NCBI GenBank assembly: GCA_027886175.1 | Contig: JAJNNQ010000013.1 | Location: forward strand, 4,669,501-4,733,500 | Length of the DNA: 64,000 nt | Source: Phylloscopus collybita | Taxonomy: Eukaryota > Chordata > Aves > Passeriformes > Phylloscopidae | Reading direction: 5' to 3' | Shown: piece after piece, positions 11,996-24,407 of the stretch | Position numbering within the stretch: position 1 is the stretch's first letter | Layout of the letters: every line of letters begins with the position of its first letter | Position numbers and translations under genes: made by a program | Notes under the pieces: model-generated | What the model saw: only the letters and a program-made list of their open reading frames with translations | What the model was told of the DNA's origin: nothing | Database searches by the model: none

Positions 11996-14900
11996 GGGCT
12001 ATATAGACTGGCTTGTCCAACACAATCAGCTTTATCATAAAGCACAATGTTTTTATCTAGCGAGATAACTGTTTGGAACATGGGAAAATCCTAGTCAATG
12101 GAATCTTTATGGTTACAGCTCCCCTGAATAACTGTCCTTTCCACATTCCTTCATTTCTGAAGCACTGTACGAGATACACAGCGTGTGGTAATGAAATATG
12201 AAATGCATGCATTTTACTGAGCAAATCTCTCACTTGAAATGCGAGGTCTTTGGTTTGGAAATAAACATGATTCAAGGCTCAGCTGGGAAGTGTGTGCTGC
12301 TCCAACAGCCAGCTCCCACTCCCTTGCTCAGTCAGCCTTTTGCACAGCATTAGCCTGATCTTACACTTTCCCTGTGACAAGCTCCCAGAAGTAAACGTGA
12401 AAAAGAAGATCACTTTCCACTACCCACAGGAAATGAACTGACCCCTCTGCTGTCAGTCGGATGATACGTGAGCTGTATGCCCTGCAGAAGCCAGGGCTAG
12501 AACAGACTTGTTCTCATTAAACAAAGCTAAATACTGGAAGGGCATTTAAACTGCAATGTAGGAGCTCCACAGGCTCCATCTGAACTTCTGGAGTTACATC
12601 TGTTAGGTTTAAGATATTCAGCCTTAAGACTGAGTTTCTGGATGATGCCACTGCAGGTGGCAGCTGATAAAAATGGGGGCAGTGTCTGTACATGTGTGTG
12701 AGGCTGTCATGAACTATAGTCCTTCCTAATCTTAGGGTATCTCAGGCTTTCAGTGGCCCAGTATCAGAGCTCTGGAGAGGAATTTGCATCAAACAGCCTT
12801 AACCCAGCTGTTTGCTACTCAGAGTCCCCACCCAACACACTCTTTCCACTCCTTCAGCAAACTGCAGAGCTCTGGCCACATTGAGTTGTAGCCTGTTTGT
12901 CCAGCTCCATCTCCAAGTGGTTTTAGGGGGCAGAAATCCACCCCATGAAGCACAGGACCTGTTGTTTGAGACTGCCTCTGTTCTCACAGTCTCAGCTGAA
13001 ATCCACACCAAAGTAATGCTTCCAAAAACCTGTCCTGGAGATGGGGCAAGAGGAAAGGGGTTTTTCATATTGCTCCATGGATGATCTGCTTCAGACAGCA
13101 TTTCTCTTGCTTCCCAGGAGCATGGCAAAAGCCATCTCTGTCCTCATCTACGCACTGCCTGTGCTGCTGTGCTCAAGTTATGCCTAGGGATGGCATATTA
13201 ATAGGTCGTCCTTCTGTGTGTGTTTAATTTCTGAGGCTGATGACCCGAACATGATATGAGCACTGACAGCCACTGTAATTATATAAACTTGGGGAGAGGG
13301 GGGGAAATTAAATAATCATAACAAAACCAATTGTCAAGAATAATAAGATTTTCCTTTTAGTGCAATAATAGTGTCATTAATTATTAAAAGAGAAAAAATT
13401 ACAAGGAATCATCAAGGCAAAAAGTAAATGAGCCCGGAAACTGCAATTCCTTCTTATATAGGAGTGCCCTCTGCAGTCTAGTTCCTGGGGAGAGATTCTA
13501 TGCCCACTCACATGATGCTGTACCAAAGGACATCAGAAATAAGTTGGTAAAAGCCAGTGCAGAGAGTTGGGATGTGGAGCCATAAATGAATCCCTGAAGC
13601 ACGGGATTCACAGTATTAAAAAAACCATTTCCTAGACAAAGCACTGGGATGCATGTCTGATGGACAAGCTGAAAGACCTATATACACTTTAGGGCTAGGT
13701 TTTCAGATGTGAACGTTGCAGCTAAGAAGGCACAACTTTAATCATTGCTGTTTAGACATAAAGCAGTTTACTCTTTGTTTTAAAGCTCAGCAGAAACTGT
13801 AAAGCGGTCTTCAGGAATGTTCTTCAAAGGGGACATTGTCTCTGTCCTTTCAGGATTTTAAGCTCTAAATCTGGTCACATGCTGCCATAATATTTTAATG
13901 TCATTCCTAGCTGGCAGGTAGCGACTTGCTTTTCATCAGTGCCTTATGGAAGTAACCCAAGCGTTAAGATGTGACCTCATTCCAAAAAACACACGTTTCT
14001 CCATCAACTGCAAACTTTACAGGAGAATCATTTCTTCTTTTATGATGCTTTACAAAAAAAAATTTAATTATTTCTTTTTTAAATTTTTAATTTAAAAAAA
14101 ATGTGTGGAAAAGAATATTTAATTTAAGAGGGAAAAAGTTCTGAGCCTCTAAAAGTTTATACTGCCTCCAATTACTTTTCATGCGTGACTATGTGGCAGG
14201 GAATACTTCATTATACCAGGTCACCAACTTTGACATCTCTAACCTCACAATAATGGCCCTTTTTGTAATGTACCAAAATTGAAAATCAGTTTAGTTTATG
14301 TTCTCACTAGGTTCATGGCTCTGGTGCCTAATATATTGCTGACTTATAGGTCAGCATTACTCCCTAGTGAGGAATATTAAATAGCCACAGCTTATATTAG
14401 AAGGGGTGAAAAGGTCCAGCTCCAGTTGCAGTATAGTTCACATTCGTTAGTGCTTTAAAAACTCAGTAAGTTGCATAATGTTTCCACTTATCCATGAAAT
14501 TGAGGCATGATTCATATCACAGGCATCTTTAAATGATTTGTAGTCCATTATTAAATATAAATATTCCACATAAATAAATACTTCCTGAGTTTGTATACAC
14601 GATTTATGCTAGTCAGTATCATAAAAGAGGCACAATAGTGCCTGACCTTTATTACTGTGGCAAGAAGTTCCTACATCTAATGGAAAACCCCCAAACAGCC
14701 AACAGGAATGGTGCAATACAAAGCACCTCTGTTTGGAAAAGGCATTTTTGGAGCTTATCAAAGTGTGAATGCTATTTCCCTCCACCAAAAACTTCTGTTC
14801 TTTCCACTCCCAGTAATTTTTGTGCCTTCTAAAAATTTTATTTTAGGGCTGTGTTGTTATAATTAACATTAGCATGTGGGATACAATGTTTGACTGCTGA

Positions 14901-16953
14901 TAACTGGGGTGCTCCTTGAACCTGCTCATTCCTGAGCTCTATTTGTGAAACAAATTGGACTGGAGCTGCAGGCCTTGCTTTGCCAGTGAGCACACCTGCC
15001 TTCAGTAACAAAACTGCTTTGGGGGCTGTCATTTACCAGAGTAACATTGGAAAAGAGGACATATTTATAGCTGTCTGGAAGATGAAGGATGATAGCTGTT
15101 CAGAAAAAAACCCAAACAAAACAACCATGCTCTTTCTCTCACCGTGATACATCTCCAATGTCTGGTAAATTATTTGCGAGAAAACCAAAGGTGCTGAGAT
15201 TACAAGCTACGTGCTCCACATTGCACACTTTTCTGTGCAACAGCCTGGGAGGATCCCCTGAGGGTTGTCTATAGGCAGACTGAGGGCTGCAGAAGGGGGT
15301 GAAGCAAAGAGCCATGCCCTCACCTGCAAGACCCTCCCTCCAGCAAAAAAACCTTGTGGATTCCTTACTCCGAATGTGTGACAGCAGTAGGTTCATCATG
15401 CTTTCGGTATCATTACACTTTAAGATTAATGTGGTATTTTAATCTCTAATGTGGGTGTGATTAGTTCTTCTAAAGTCATTGGGATTCACATAAGTGAAAA
15501 CACTATCAGATCACAACCTTTTAATTAGCAGTATGTTGTTATAAGCTTGGTAAAGGAATTACTGAGTGAAATGATACAAGCTGGTTTATTTGAGTCAGAT
15601 GAGACAGTGATCACAACAGACTGTTGGCCGATGTGCATGAATCTGTAGGAGTCCCAGCTAAAGAAGAGAATAAGATTTTTTTTAGTTTAAATTTCTCTGA
15701 AGTCTTTTGAAGAGAAAAATACCTACACTCAAAGAAAAGGTACTTTCTGCAGAAAAAAACCCCAAACCAACAATCAAACAAACTCTGCATGCTGTGTGTT
15801 TTCCTCTTTGAACAGTAAAACTTCTTCATTGTCCTTTAACTGCTTTTCTCTTGTTTCCACAAGGTAAAAACAGAAGCAAAAGACAAACCCACAGAGATAA
15901 CTATTTTGTTTTATCATAATGATGGTGGACATTTTCAGCTTCTCTCAAAACAATGGAGTATTTGTTGGAACTTATTATTAAAAAAAAAGAGTTGTTTCAC
16001 TGAAACAGCTGAATTTGTCATATGGATATTTATATTGATATGAACTACATTATGTTCTTGAATTTTGATTCAATAAATATACTGTTTTGTTTTGCTGTTA
16101 ATTCCTCTTTCCCTCCTTTTCCTTTCTCTGCTTTAAATCTGTTCTCCCGTTCCTCTGTGGCCATGCAAAATTGCCTAAAGGACATCCAAGCCATTAATGT
16201 GCACGTGGGTCTCAACTGAGCAAAACAAGCTGCCTGGTGTGCAGACAGACTTTTCAGCTCAAACATCTCCACTAAATCTCCTCTGTGACATCGTGCAGGC
16301 CAATCCTGAAGTCTTGGAGCACGTTCCCCATGCAGTGTCCTGCACAATGACTTTGTTCACCACAGCTGGGCCCAACTGCACTTCCCTTACTGTCCAATTG
16401 CCTCACAGCGTCTGGGTTGATGACACGCAGCTCTGGACTCACCTCTTTCATGGGAAAGTATTTTAACTTTTCCCATGGAAAAATTGCCACTTGGCCCAAG
16501 CATCCTGACTTCCCTACACATCTGTCAAAATAATTTCCTTGAAAACTTATTTTCTTGGTCAGCAAGGTGAGAACACGGTCCTTTTTCTCTCTTTTCTTTC
16601 CAAAAACTTATATCTAATACAAGTGAACAGTCAGAAACAAGACAGAACAATGAACTCTACATGGGCATGGCAGTTGCCTATAAATGACACTTATGCTGGT
16701 TCAGAATATATGACATGGCAGGCAGAAATGTTCAGATAAAACTATAAACAAACAATCAAAATCATTAGTGCAATTTGAGAACCAGCTAGAGACTACTTGA
16801 ACATAAATCACTTTGAGCAGAAACACAAAGGAAATATTTCTGAAATGTTGGCTAGCAGCCATCTTAAAAAAAGGTCTTTTTAAATTTTTTTATTATTATT
16901 TATTTTTTTTTTAGTGGACCATATGGAAAGGCACAACACTTCTGGCTAACATC
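11996..16953. other. Gene-free DNA, mostly unique
   Basis: No gene recognised. Several parts (12060-12260, 13230-13460, 14180-14600) are rich in homeobox-like TAATTA or ATGCAT motifs and read as high-complexity AT-rich DNA of the kind often seen around developmental genes, but sequence alone does not prove conservation. Open frames at 16045-16565 are short and show no domain. Confidence 0.5.
15463..15505 (+). repeat. Ancient interspersed repeat motif
   Basis: 'aaagtcattgggattcacat' followed by 'aagtgaaaacac' resembles an old amniote repeat block (aagtcaatgggactactcac, then atgcttaaagttaagcac). Short, diverged and of uncertain family. Confidence 0.28.
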
Positions 16954-16979
16954 TTTTTTTTTTTTTTTTTTTTTTTTTT
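16954..16979. repeat. Poly(T) tract, 26 bp
   Basis: Uninterrupted run of 26 T. A shorter T-rich run lies just upstream (16877-16913). The minus strand could be the poly(A) tail of a retrocopy, but no matching retrocopy body was recognised. Confidence 0.9.
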
Positions 16980-18082
16980 CCCTGAAGATCACAATATTTT
17001 CATTCAATGCTGTGGTTTTTCCTGCACATTAGAATGTGTATTTATGAGAAAAATAACAACTCAAATCCTCATTACTCTTCATGATTTCACAATTACAGCT
17101 GCTGTACATGACATTCCCAGCCACAATGCTGCACTAATCTGCCAGTGCAGGAGACCCCCACCATGACAGAGCCTGCTGAGCATTCCTGTGAGGGTGTTTG
17201 GGGGAGGACATGGGTCTGGACAAGGGGCAGAACCAGCTCCCAGAGGCCTTGGGCTTTGGGGACTTGGGAGAAGGAGAGTTAAATGAAAGGCAGCCTATTG
17301 AACTGGGGGGCAAATTCCCTACCTGGTTTAAGTTTTGAGACCAAACTGTCCTGCACTGTGTGCTCCAGGCCACTCACAAGGCTGGACTCAGACATGATCT
17401 GTCCCAAGGACTGCAGAAGTCCTGTCATCCAACAAAATGCTTTATGAAGCTCACAGTGGTGTTTTCTTCTGTCAGCCTCAGGCAGAACACAGGCTTTTGT
17501 AAAGGAGAAGCCTGGGTCTTCCACCGTGGTGGTCACTGAGGGTCATCCCAGGTAGCTCCAGGGAAAGAGGAGGGAGAGCAGGGATGGTGAGGAGCAGAAG
17601 AGGGCAGTGTCTGGGTCACTCAGGGCATGAGGGCATTGGACCTAAACTGTTCACATCATAGAGCAATTAGAAATGCTACTCAGCAGCTGCAAGGAGACTT
17701 TCCTGTGATTGTCATGCTTTTCTCTGCTCCCTGATCCTTCAGAGGGAGAGAGGGCAAAGCTACCTCCCCTCATCCATCTACCCTTTTCCTGTACAGGCAG
17801 GGACCCCTGGATGGAGCTATGTCCACTGTGGGGAGAAGATGGGACCCAGCACCCTTTGTCATGCAGGATGACAAAGTTCCCTCTGACTTTCAGCCATGCC
17901 TAGTAGGGCCAGCCCTGCTCTGTCAGTAGCCTGCAGAAGGTGGAACTCCTGCCTTCACCTGTTCCTGTAACACACTCAGCACCCTGCCTGCTCCTGTAGC
18001 ACACTCAGTGCCCTGCAGCACAATGACGCAAAGCCCAAGAAAGGGCAGCATCCGTGCATTTGGTGAAATTAATGCTACACTA

Positions 18083-18083
<1 letters not shown>
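16980..18083. other. Gene-free, moderately GC-richer DNA
   Basis: The stretch 17130-18060 is less AT-rich than its surroundings and open frames are longer on both strands, but none has a recognisable domain or exon structure. It ends in an A-rich tract. It could be an old repeat or transcript body, but I see no evidence that decides this. Confidence 0.45.
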
Positions 18084-18144
<61 letters not shown>

Positions 18145-18203
18145 GAAAAAAGAAAAAAAGAAAAAAAAAAAAAGAAAAAAAAAAAAAAAAAAGAAAAAAA
18201 AAA
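18084..18203 (+). repeat. 120-bp A-rich tract
   Basis: About 120 bp made only of A with scattered single G, starting with about 48 pure A and then with G at irregular 6- to 18-bp intervals. The Lys-only and Phe-only open frames across it are composition artefacts. The length may be unstable in the genome and may be wrong in the assembly. Confidence 0.92.
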
Positions 18204-21200
18204 TCCCCATTCTAAGGTTGTGGGTATTCTTGACCTTTCTTTAGAGCGAACTGCCATGCACGCTGAACAATATTCAGAGTCCTGCTGAGGCTTCAGTAAC
18301 TTAATTATGCTTTATTCTTTCTAACCCACCCACACACATGCTTTACCAATTTAAACTTTTTATAGATCCTCCTAAAGTATTTTCTGCTGTGCTTTGGTCT
18401 TAACATCACACTTGCTTTTCTCACTCCAGTCCTTCCTCAAGTATGGGGTGCCTTCTTATGCCTGTGTAATGTTGTAAAAGATGGTTTCCATACCTTCATG
18501 TGGAGCAGAGCTAAAAGGAAGAAGGAAGGAGAAATGGAAGAACTTTACCTTGTGCCACACCTCTGTGTGGCTCTTCTGTACAAAATACACAGCACTGATT
18601 TAGGAGCTTTGCCACTTGCATGCCAATAAATCGCTGGAAGCAGACATAAAAATGCAAATAGAATCCTACTTTAATGAAAACTGAAGTGCCTATAACTTAG
18701 GGAAAGTGTTACAAAGCAAAACCAATACTAATTGTAGAATCAGGCCCAGGTATACACTCCTGCAAGTGTAAAGACAAGGTCTTGTTTATAGATCAAGTTG
18801 ATATTCTCTGTGTTGGACAGAGTGATTAAATACATATATTAATATAACTAAACAATATACAAGCGTATTTCAAATGAAGCATCAAAAAAGCCATACCAAC
18901 TTACCTTTCAAATCAGGAATAATTAGAACCATTCTGAGGCCTATTACTTTCAGCTGTTAGACAATAGCTGGTTCCAATGGGATTTGTATCACTGAAAGCC
19001 TGTGCAGTGTTTTGCAAGACAAAGTTCAGATCCATGCTAAGCTAATATATCTATTCATCTCAGAGAGCTTCTTCCCCAGCTAAAATTCTCTTTTGTATTT
19101 AAGTAGTATCACAAATCCCCCATGAACTCAAAAACATATTCCCTAGAAGAGCACTGAATTTCAGGACTAACAGCAAAACTTGGAGACTTGAAAATAAAAT
19201 GATGGCATTGCATAGTTGATAATTGCCACCATCTTCCATAAGATTCTTGTGCTGATTATAAAATAAAAGGAATGGGTTTCCTAGAAAAATGGAAAAGCTT
19301 TCTTAAAGGAAGATGCTTTCCTAGATCTACAATACCAGAGTTGAATTCTATTTTCAAATTGAAATCATAAACTAATCAGATTTACATAACAAAGAGAAAC
19401 ATGCAAAATGCATGAAGTTTTTCTGTTAAGGAAAATTATTTCTGGCAATTGCACCTCTTGAGATAAGGGGCAATGGAGACATGAGCAAATGTCTTGGCAT
19501 CACTTGGTTGAGCTTGGAGCTCTGCCTAGCCACATTTCGAACAGAATCAGAGCTGGCACCCTGTTTAATCTTTAGCTAATGCATACACTGGAGCTCAGGC
19601 TTCCCCTTTGTGTTATGATGTTACCAACACTAATGACTGTTCCACTTCAGTGTGGCATAGAAAGTGGGGAATATTTGGGAAGTTATATCCACAGGCAGAG
19701 TAATGAACATATCTTCACTGGAAGTCATAGCAAGATGCTCATTTAGGCTGATCATAATAATGCAGTAGGAAATCAGAGTCTGTAACCAGCTTGGGCACAA
19801 TAAATAAAGCACAATCCACGTTCTCTCCACCTGCAGGCTTAAACCCCATTTTCATTAGAGTTCACTGTATGCTGAGCTGAAGAACATGACAGTAGATTCT
19901 GTAGGAGGTAAGCATTGAATGGAAGATGTGAATGTCCATTTCTGGTTATGTGCAGGTCTATGGAATTCTGAAGTCCACCCAGGACCACACTGGGATGTGA
20001 GGAAGGCAAGCCTCACACTGGATTGGAATAATTTTTTCATACAGAGGGAAGGAAGATTGTTTTAAAAATGACATTAGTTTATTCTCTACAAAGCAGGAAA
20101 GGCTTGCCTCAGGCAGCCGAATGAAGCAGCAATTGCCATTTTTATTCTTTCTTTTCCCTGAGGGGATATAAGGCAATGAGTCAACTTTGATTCTTCCCTC
20201 AGTCCCACTGTCAGAGAGGCTGCCAAGTATATATTGGGTTCCCAAGGGCAAAAGGCCTTCAAGCAGATATTTGTGATACTTATCCCTGTGGCTAGTGCTG
20301 AAAATTAAAGACACATGATGTTCAAACCCAAAACAACAAGCACAGCTTTCCAAAGACAACCAGCTGCTTCACTGGGATCTGCCAGAGCAAACAATTAGGA
20401 ATACAGCAAGGATATTCACACGACCTGCTTTCTCCAGGACAGTTTGGAATTCTCTGCCATGAGGAGAGACAACTTTGATATTTCAGAAAAGTGATAGGAG
20501 TGATTATTCATCACTGGCTTTGTCCAGCTGGGGAGGTAAGGCTAAATATCTTTTTGGAAGAAAAAATAGCCTAAGCTTCCTCAGTCAGCAGGGCAGTTTG
20601 TGAAACATACATTGCCTGAGTACTGAACATGAATTAGACTCTAAATGGGAAATTATCATTAAAGGCAAGCTGTTCAGGACGTTAACCATCACTATCAAAA
20701 CTGAGGGGACCTGACATGATGTGTTTTTATCAAATGGTTTTATAAATGAAAGTGAAAGGGATGGACACAAGTTGGCAAAGTCAGCCTCCCTCTGCTAAGC
20801 TTCACCTGGGCACAGACTATGCTGCTGTGGTGTAGCATGCGTCACACTCCCAATCACTGTCCTCAAATTAAGAGAGGCAGACAGGACCCAGCTGTGCTCA
20901 GGGGTATCACTCCTGAGGTAAGACTGAGCACTGAACCTGTTAAAGAAAGCAAGCCATCTCCTATGCTAGCTTGTGAAAGAACTCCAAAATCGACATTACT
21001 AGAATTCCCAAGAGTGTAGTATTTCTGCATATCATCTTTTCATCTTCCAATGCACTTGACTATACTGTTTTTCTTCCAGGGAATATCACTTTATCTCAGC
21101 GCTTGATGATTACTGATTAAATCCTACAAAATTGAAATAACCATAGAGTTAAAAAAAAATTGCACAGTCCTTCGCATATGTCAATGCCTTGGCAGAAATT

Positions 21201-21850
21201 GCAGAAAATGTTACAGGAACAAAACCAAAACTATTTGTTGGTCACAGCTCCAAAATCCCATAAAAAGTGTTGCCAGAGAAATACCATTCAGGCTGAAAAA
21301 TATGAGATTTCTAAAATTCAGCACTTAAAAAGGCTAACAGCAAATTAATTAGGTACCAGCTAATCAGATGCTCAAATTCATATCAAGTTTTTCACAGCGG
21401 ATGGCAAAGCATCAGAACATGAATCTTGTCTAAACCTCCTCTAACTCTTGACCTAGAGAGTGACCAAATCCTGTGAGGGCATGACTTTCTACACAATTTC
21501 TAAACTCCCTGGTTCTATCTGGGTTGAACATTTTCATGGAAATATTACTTTCTGCAAAGCTGTTAAATGCTCCTTGTTATTTCACTGAGTGCTACCCCAT
21601 CACCCAAGTTATACTGAGTTCCACTGTCAGTTTCAGAAACCTGTCTAGTCCTTGGAAATGAAAAATACCAGATCTTGCCAGAATATTATCAGAGGGACCT
21701 AAATGCAAATAAGAAGAGTGTGAATCACCAGAGGTTCAGCAAAAACAGGTTTTTAATTTATAGTCATTCAAATGAAAAATTATCCAAGAAGTGAGTGCAA
21801 CAGTATTTCCATTCCTTCAACAGAGCTAAAATACTAATCAAATAAGTTAT
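18204..21850. other. Gene-free DNA
   Basis: Unique AT-rich sequence without a recognised gene or repeat. A fragment at about 18735-18750 ('agaatcaggcccagg') resembles the end of old amniote repeats but is too short to call. Open frames such as 19958-20359 (minus) have no recognisable domain. Confidence 0.55.
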
Positions 21851-21851
21851 A

Positions 21852-21898
21852 GAAGAGAAAGAGAGAGAGAATGGGGGGCGGGGGGGGGGGGGGGTGGG
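21852..21898 (+). repeat. GA tract and G-run
   Basis: A (GA)n-rich stretch followed by 'ggggggcg', 14 further G and 'tggg'. The G-run can in principle form a G-quadruplex on the plus strand. Homopolymer length here is prone to sequencing error. Confidence 0.85.
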
Positions 21899-23355
21899 AA
21901 GAGAAATTATTGCATCTGTATTCATCTATTACTAATTATGAATTTTATAGATGCAGCTAGATGAATAAAGATGAAAAGAAGGTGAGGAGAAAAATACATT
22001 CTTGCACAAGATAAAAACAGACATCACTGAGGAGCTGATCTCCAGAGCTTTTCCCAGATTAATTTAAATGATCTCACATGAGCTGCCCACAAGTGAAACT
22101 GAAAACTTCACCTCCATTCAGTGCATATTTGAGCCAGGCTTTTACTGAAGCGGTTCTGATTTCTGATCAGAATTTTTTTTGCTTTGCCCTTTGGCTAATA
22201 ACACTTGGCACACAGCTGAGCTGCTCTATGAAAAATACAGATATTAAATTACTAATGGGAGGGGAATGAACAGTTCAACGGAACATTGATGCTTGAAAAC
22301 CAAAAATTCTTCATAGAGGTTAGTGAGAAGGTATTATTTCTTAATTTAGCATTTTGAAGATAGCATTTCTTAAGATGAACTTTCTTAAATAGATTTTTTG
22401 GCAATTTTTAAAACTCAGCATAATACTAAACTGGTTATCTTTTCTGTTCTACAGTAGCACCTTCTGAGAAAGGGTGGAAAAGCACGTAACATTTTATAAG
22501 AGATCTTTCCTGAGTTGTGCAGGCAGAGCTATAGATCAATGCTGTATTTGTGAGCAGACAGAATGCTGGTTTCCAGTAAAGACTGCAAAAGCACTGAATC
22601 CACTTCAAGAAAGCTTCTGAAACTTGGACTTTCCTGTGAATATATGGTACATGTCTCAAAAACATAAACCCAAATAACTCAGTCAAAAGCACAAAACCAA
22701 CAATAAAAAGCCATTCAGCAGGAGGAAGACTGTTACTAGGATCTGTTTCTGGAAAATGAAAACCATCTTTGCACTCTTTCTCTGCGTGCTGAAGCATGCA
22801 CTTTAGGTGCCTCTGTCTGAACACACTTCATTCTGGCAACATGGCAAGAAGCCAATAAGATAAAACATCCCATGAGATCATATTTTGTAAATCAGAACTT
22901 TCCCAAAGAGTACTGGTAATTCAACAGATATAGATATTAGTAAAAAATATCAGCAGTTTCCATCTTTAAAAGTTCAGCTTATCTTTAAAAGTATTTGCCA
23001 TCATCTAATGTTATATGAAATTCATAAAAGTTATAAGTGCAACAGTTCAAACAGCACTAAAGAACTGGACTGGATAATTAACCCGTTTAGGGACCTGGAT
23101 GACTTATGCATTAGCTCTGAATGCAAATACAAAGGGGTAGATTTCTGCTGGTGTTATACAACTACAAATCGGGAACAACCCTTCTGAGGCCCCTGGAAAT
23201 TCTGAAATGTTACATGAATACAGCAGAGCTCAAAATCTGTCCAAAATCACTGTAATGCCATAATTCCTTCCTAAATTAGATGAGAATATATGTATTTACA
23301 GGCACAGGAATGGCAAGATTACAGAGAGAAATTCATAAAAAAGAGAAATTCTTTC

Positions 23356-23432
23356 AAAAGAAAAAAACAAAAACAAAACCAAAACCACACCAAAAACCCA
23401 AACAAAAGCAAACAAACAAACAAAAAAACAAC
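23356..23432 (+). repeat. A/C-rich (AAAC)n tract
   Basis: Irregular AAAC, AAAAC and CAAA units for about 77 bp. It is the first of three similar A/C tracts in the window (also 54358-54450 and 60050-60262), all with the purine A on the plus strand. Confidence 0.8.
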
Positions 23433-23614
23433 TCCAGCTTGAATGCTTTGGAGTTTCAAATAATAACAACCAACCAATTTTTCATATTCTTTCACGTTGA
23501 CAAGCAGGTTGTGCTCTTAAATTATCTCTGGGTGCTATACTCAAAGGCTGTAAACAATGAAACCTAATTAAATTGGTTTGAAAAATGCCTGGTGAAATAC
23601 TTATGATTAAATTA

Positions 23615-23672
23615 TTTCATCTGTAGATTGGGGCAGCAAATTTCCCAGGGTTGTAAAAGTACCTACATCATA
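23615..23672 (+). repeat. Possible MIR-like relic
   Basis: 'tttcatctgtagattggggc' and then 'gtaaaagtacctacatcata' resemble the sense MIR block (tcatctgtaaaatggggat followed by agtacctacctcatag). Only short blocks agree, so this is weak. Confidence 0.27.
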
Positions 23673-24284
23673 ACATGGATCAAAGAATTTGCCATGTAAA
23701 ATGAGAAACAGGCCAGCACAAAACTGGTAGAATTAATTCACAGTATACACTTTTCCATCATAATAAATGCTGCTTCTGTGCACTGAGCCATCAGTAATCT
23801 CAATTCTTTTTCCTGTAAGTACTACATCACTGGTTAGATCACTTTGTCCTTTCAGGGTTATTGTACTTTAATTTGCCTTGTGCTTTACACTTCCTCTGCA
23901 AGCTGCAGTTTAACAGATTTTTATGAAGATGCAACTACATTAAAAGAATTATTATGTCTTCCTAGTAAAAGCTCTTCAGCCAAAGATCTTTAATATACTG
24001 TTTCCTATATATATTAAAATTCACAGTTTCTGTACTGCTTCAGAGCATTGCTGTGCTATTTCAGTGTCACCATAAATAAATGTTCCTTCATGGAAAATAC
24101 TTAGTCAAGCTAACGATTTCTTATTTTTTATTTAATCATCACTGTCACTGCAGAGCCTGAAATACATGATAAGGAGGTAGCAAAAATAACGACAGCAGTG
24201 TCTATCCAGAGTCTCTGAAAACAGCCCATCAGCTCCTGTGTAAAGAGCTTGTGAAGTAAAAAAAAAACTTTGTGCCCAATCCCT

Positions 24285-24407
24285 GCAGGGGGCTTTGAGA
24301 AACATGGTCTAGTGGAAGGTGTCCCTGCACATGGCAGGGGCATTGGAACAAGGTGATCTTTAAGGTCCTATTTCCAATAGAAATCATTCTGAGATTCTGT
24401 GATTTAT
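24285..24407 (+). mobile_element. CR1 LINE 3' end
   Basis: The segment has the typical last about 120 bp of a CR1 element in sense orientation: 'atggtctagtggaaggtgtc', 'cctgcacatggcaggggcat', 'tggaacaaggtgatctttaa', 'ggtcctatttccaat' and the terminal short-repeat region 'attctgagattctgtgattt'. It is strongly 5'-truncated, as is usual for avian CR1, and carries no coding capacity. The 3' terminal ATTCTGTGA-like octamers fix its orientation and right edge. Confidence 0.85.

Larger units (their letters stand above)
21899..24284. other. Gene-free AT-rich DNA
   Basis: No gene recognised. A minus-strand open frame at 22435-22824 encodes a hydrophobic-rich product without a recognisable family; it begins and ends in ordinary AT-rich DNA with no splice or promoter support. 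An A/C-rich tract lies inside at 23356-23432. Confidence 0.5.

Noticed and set aside
17923..18257. Poly-Lys and poly-Phe open frames
   Set aside because: Direct translation of the A-rich tract.
22435..22824. 129-codon minus-strand open frame with hydrophobic stretches
   Set aside because: No recognised family, no promoter or splice support; AT-rich DNA often encodes hydrophobic residues.
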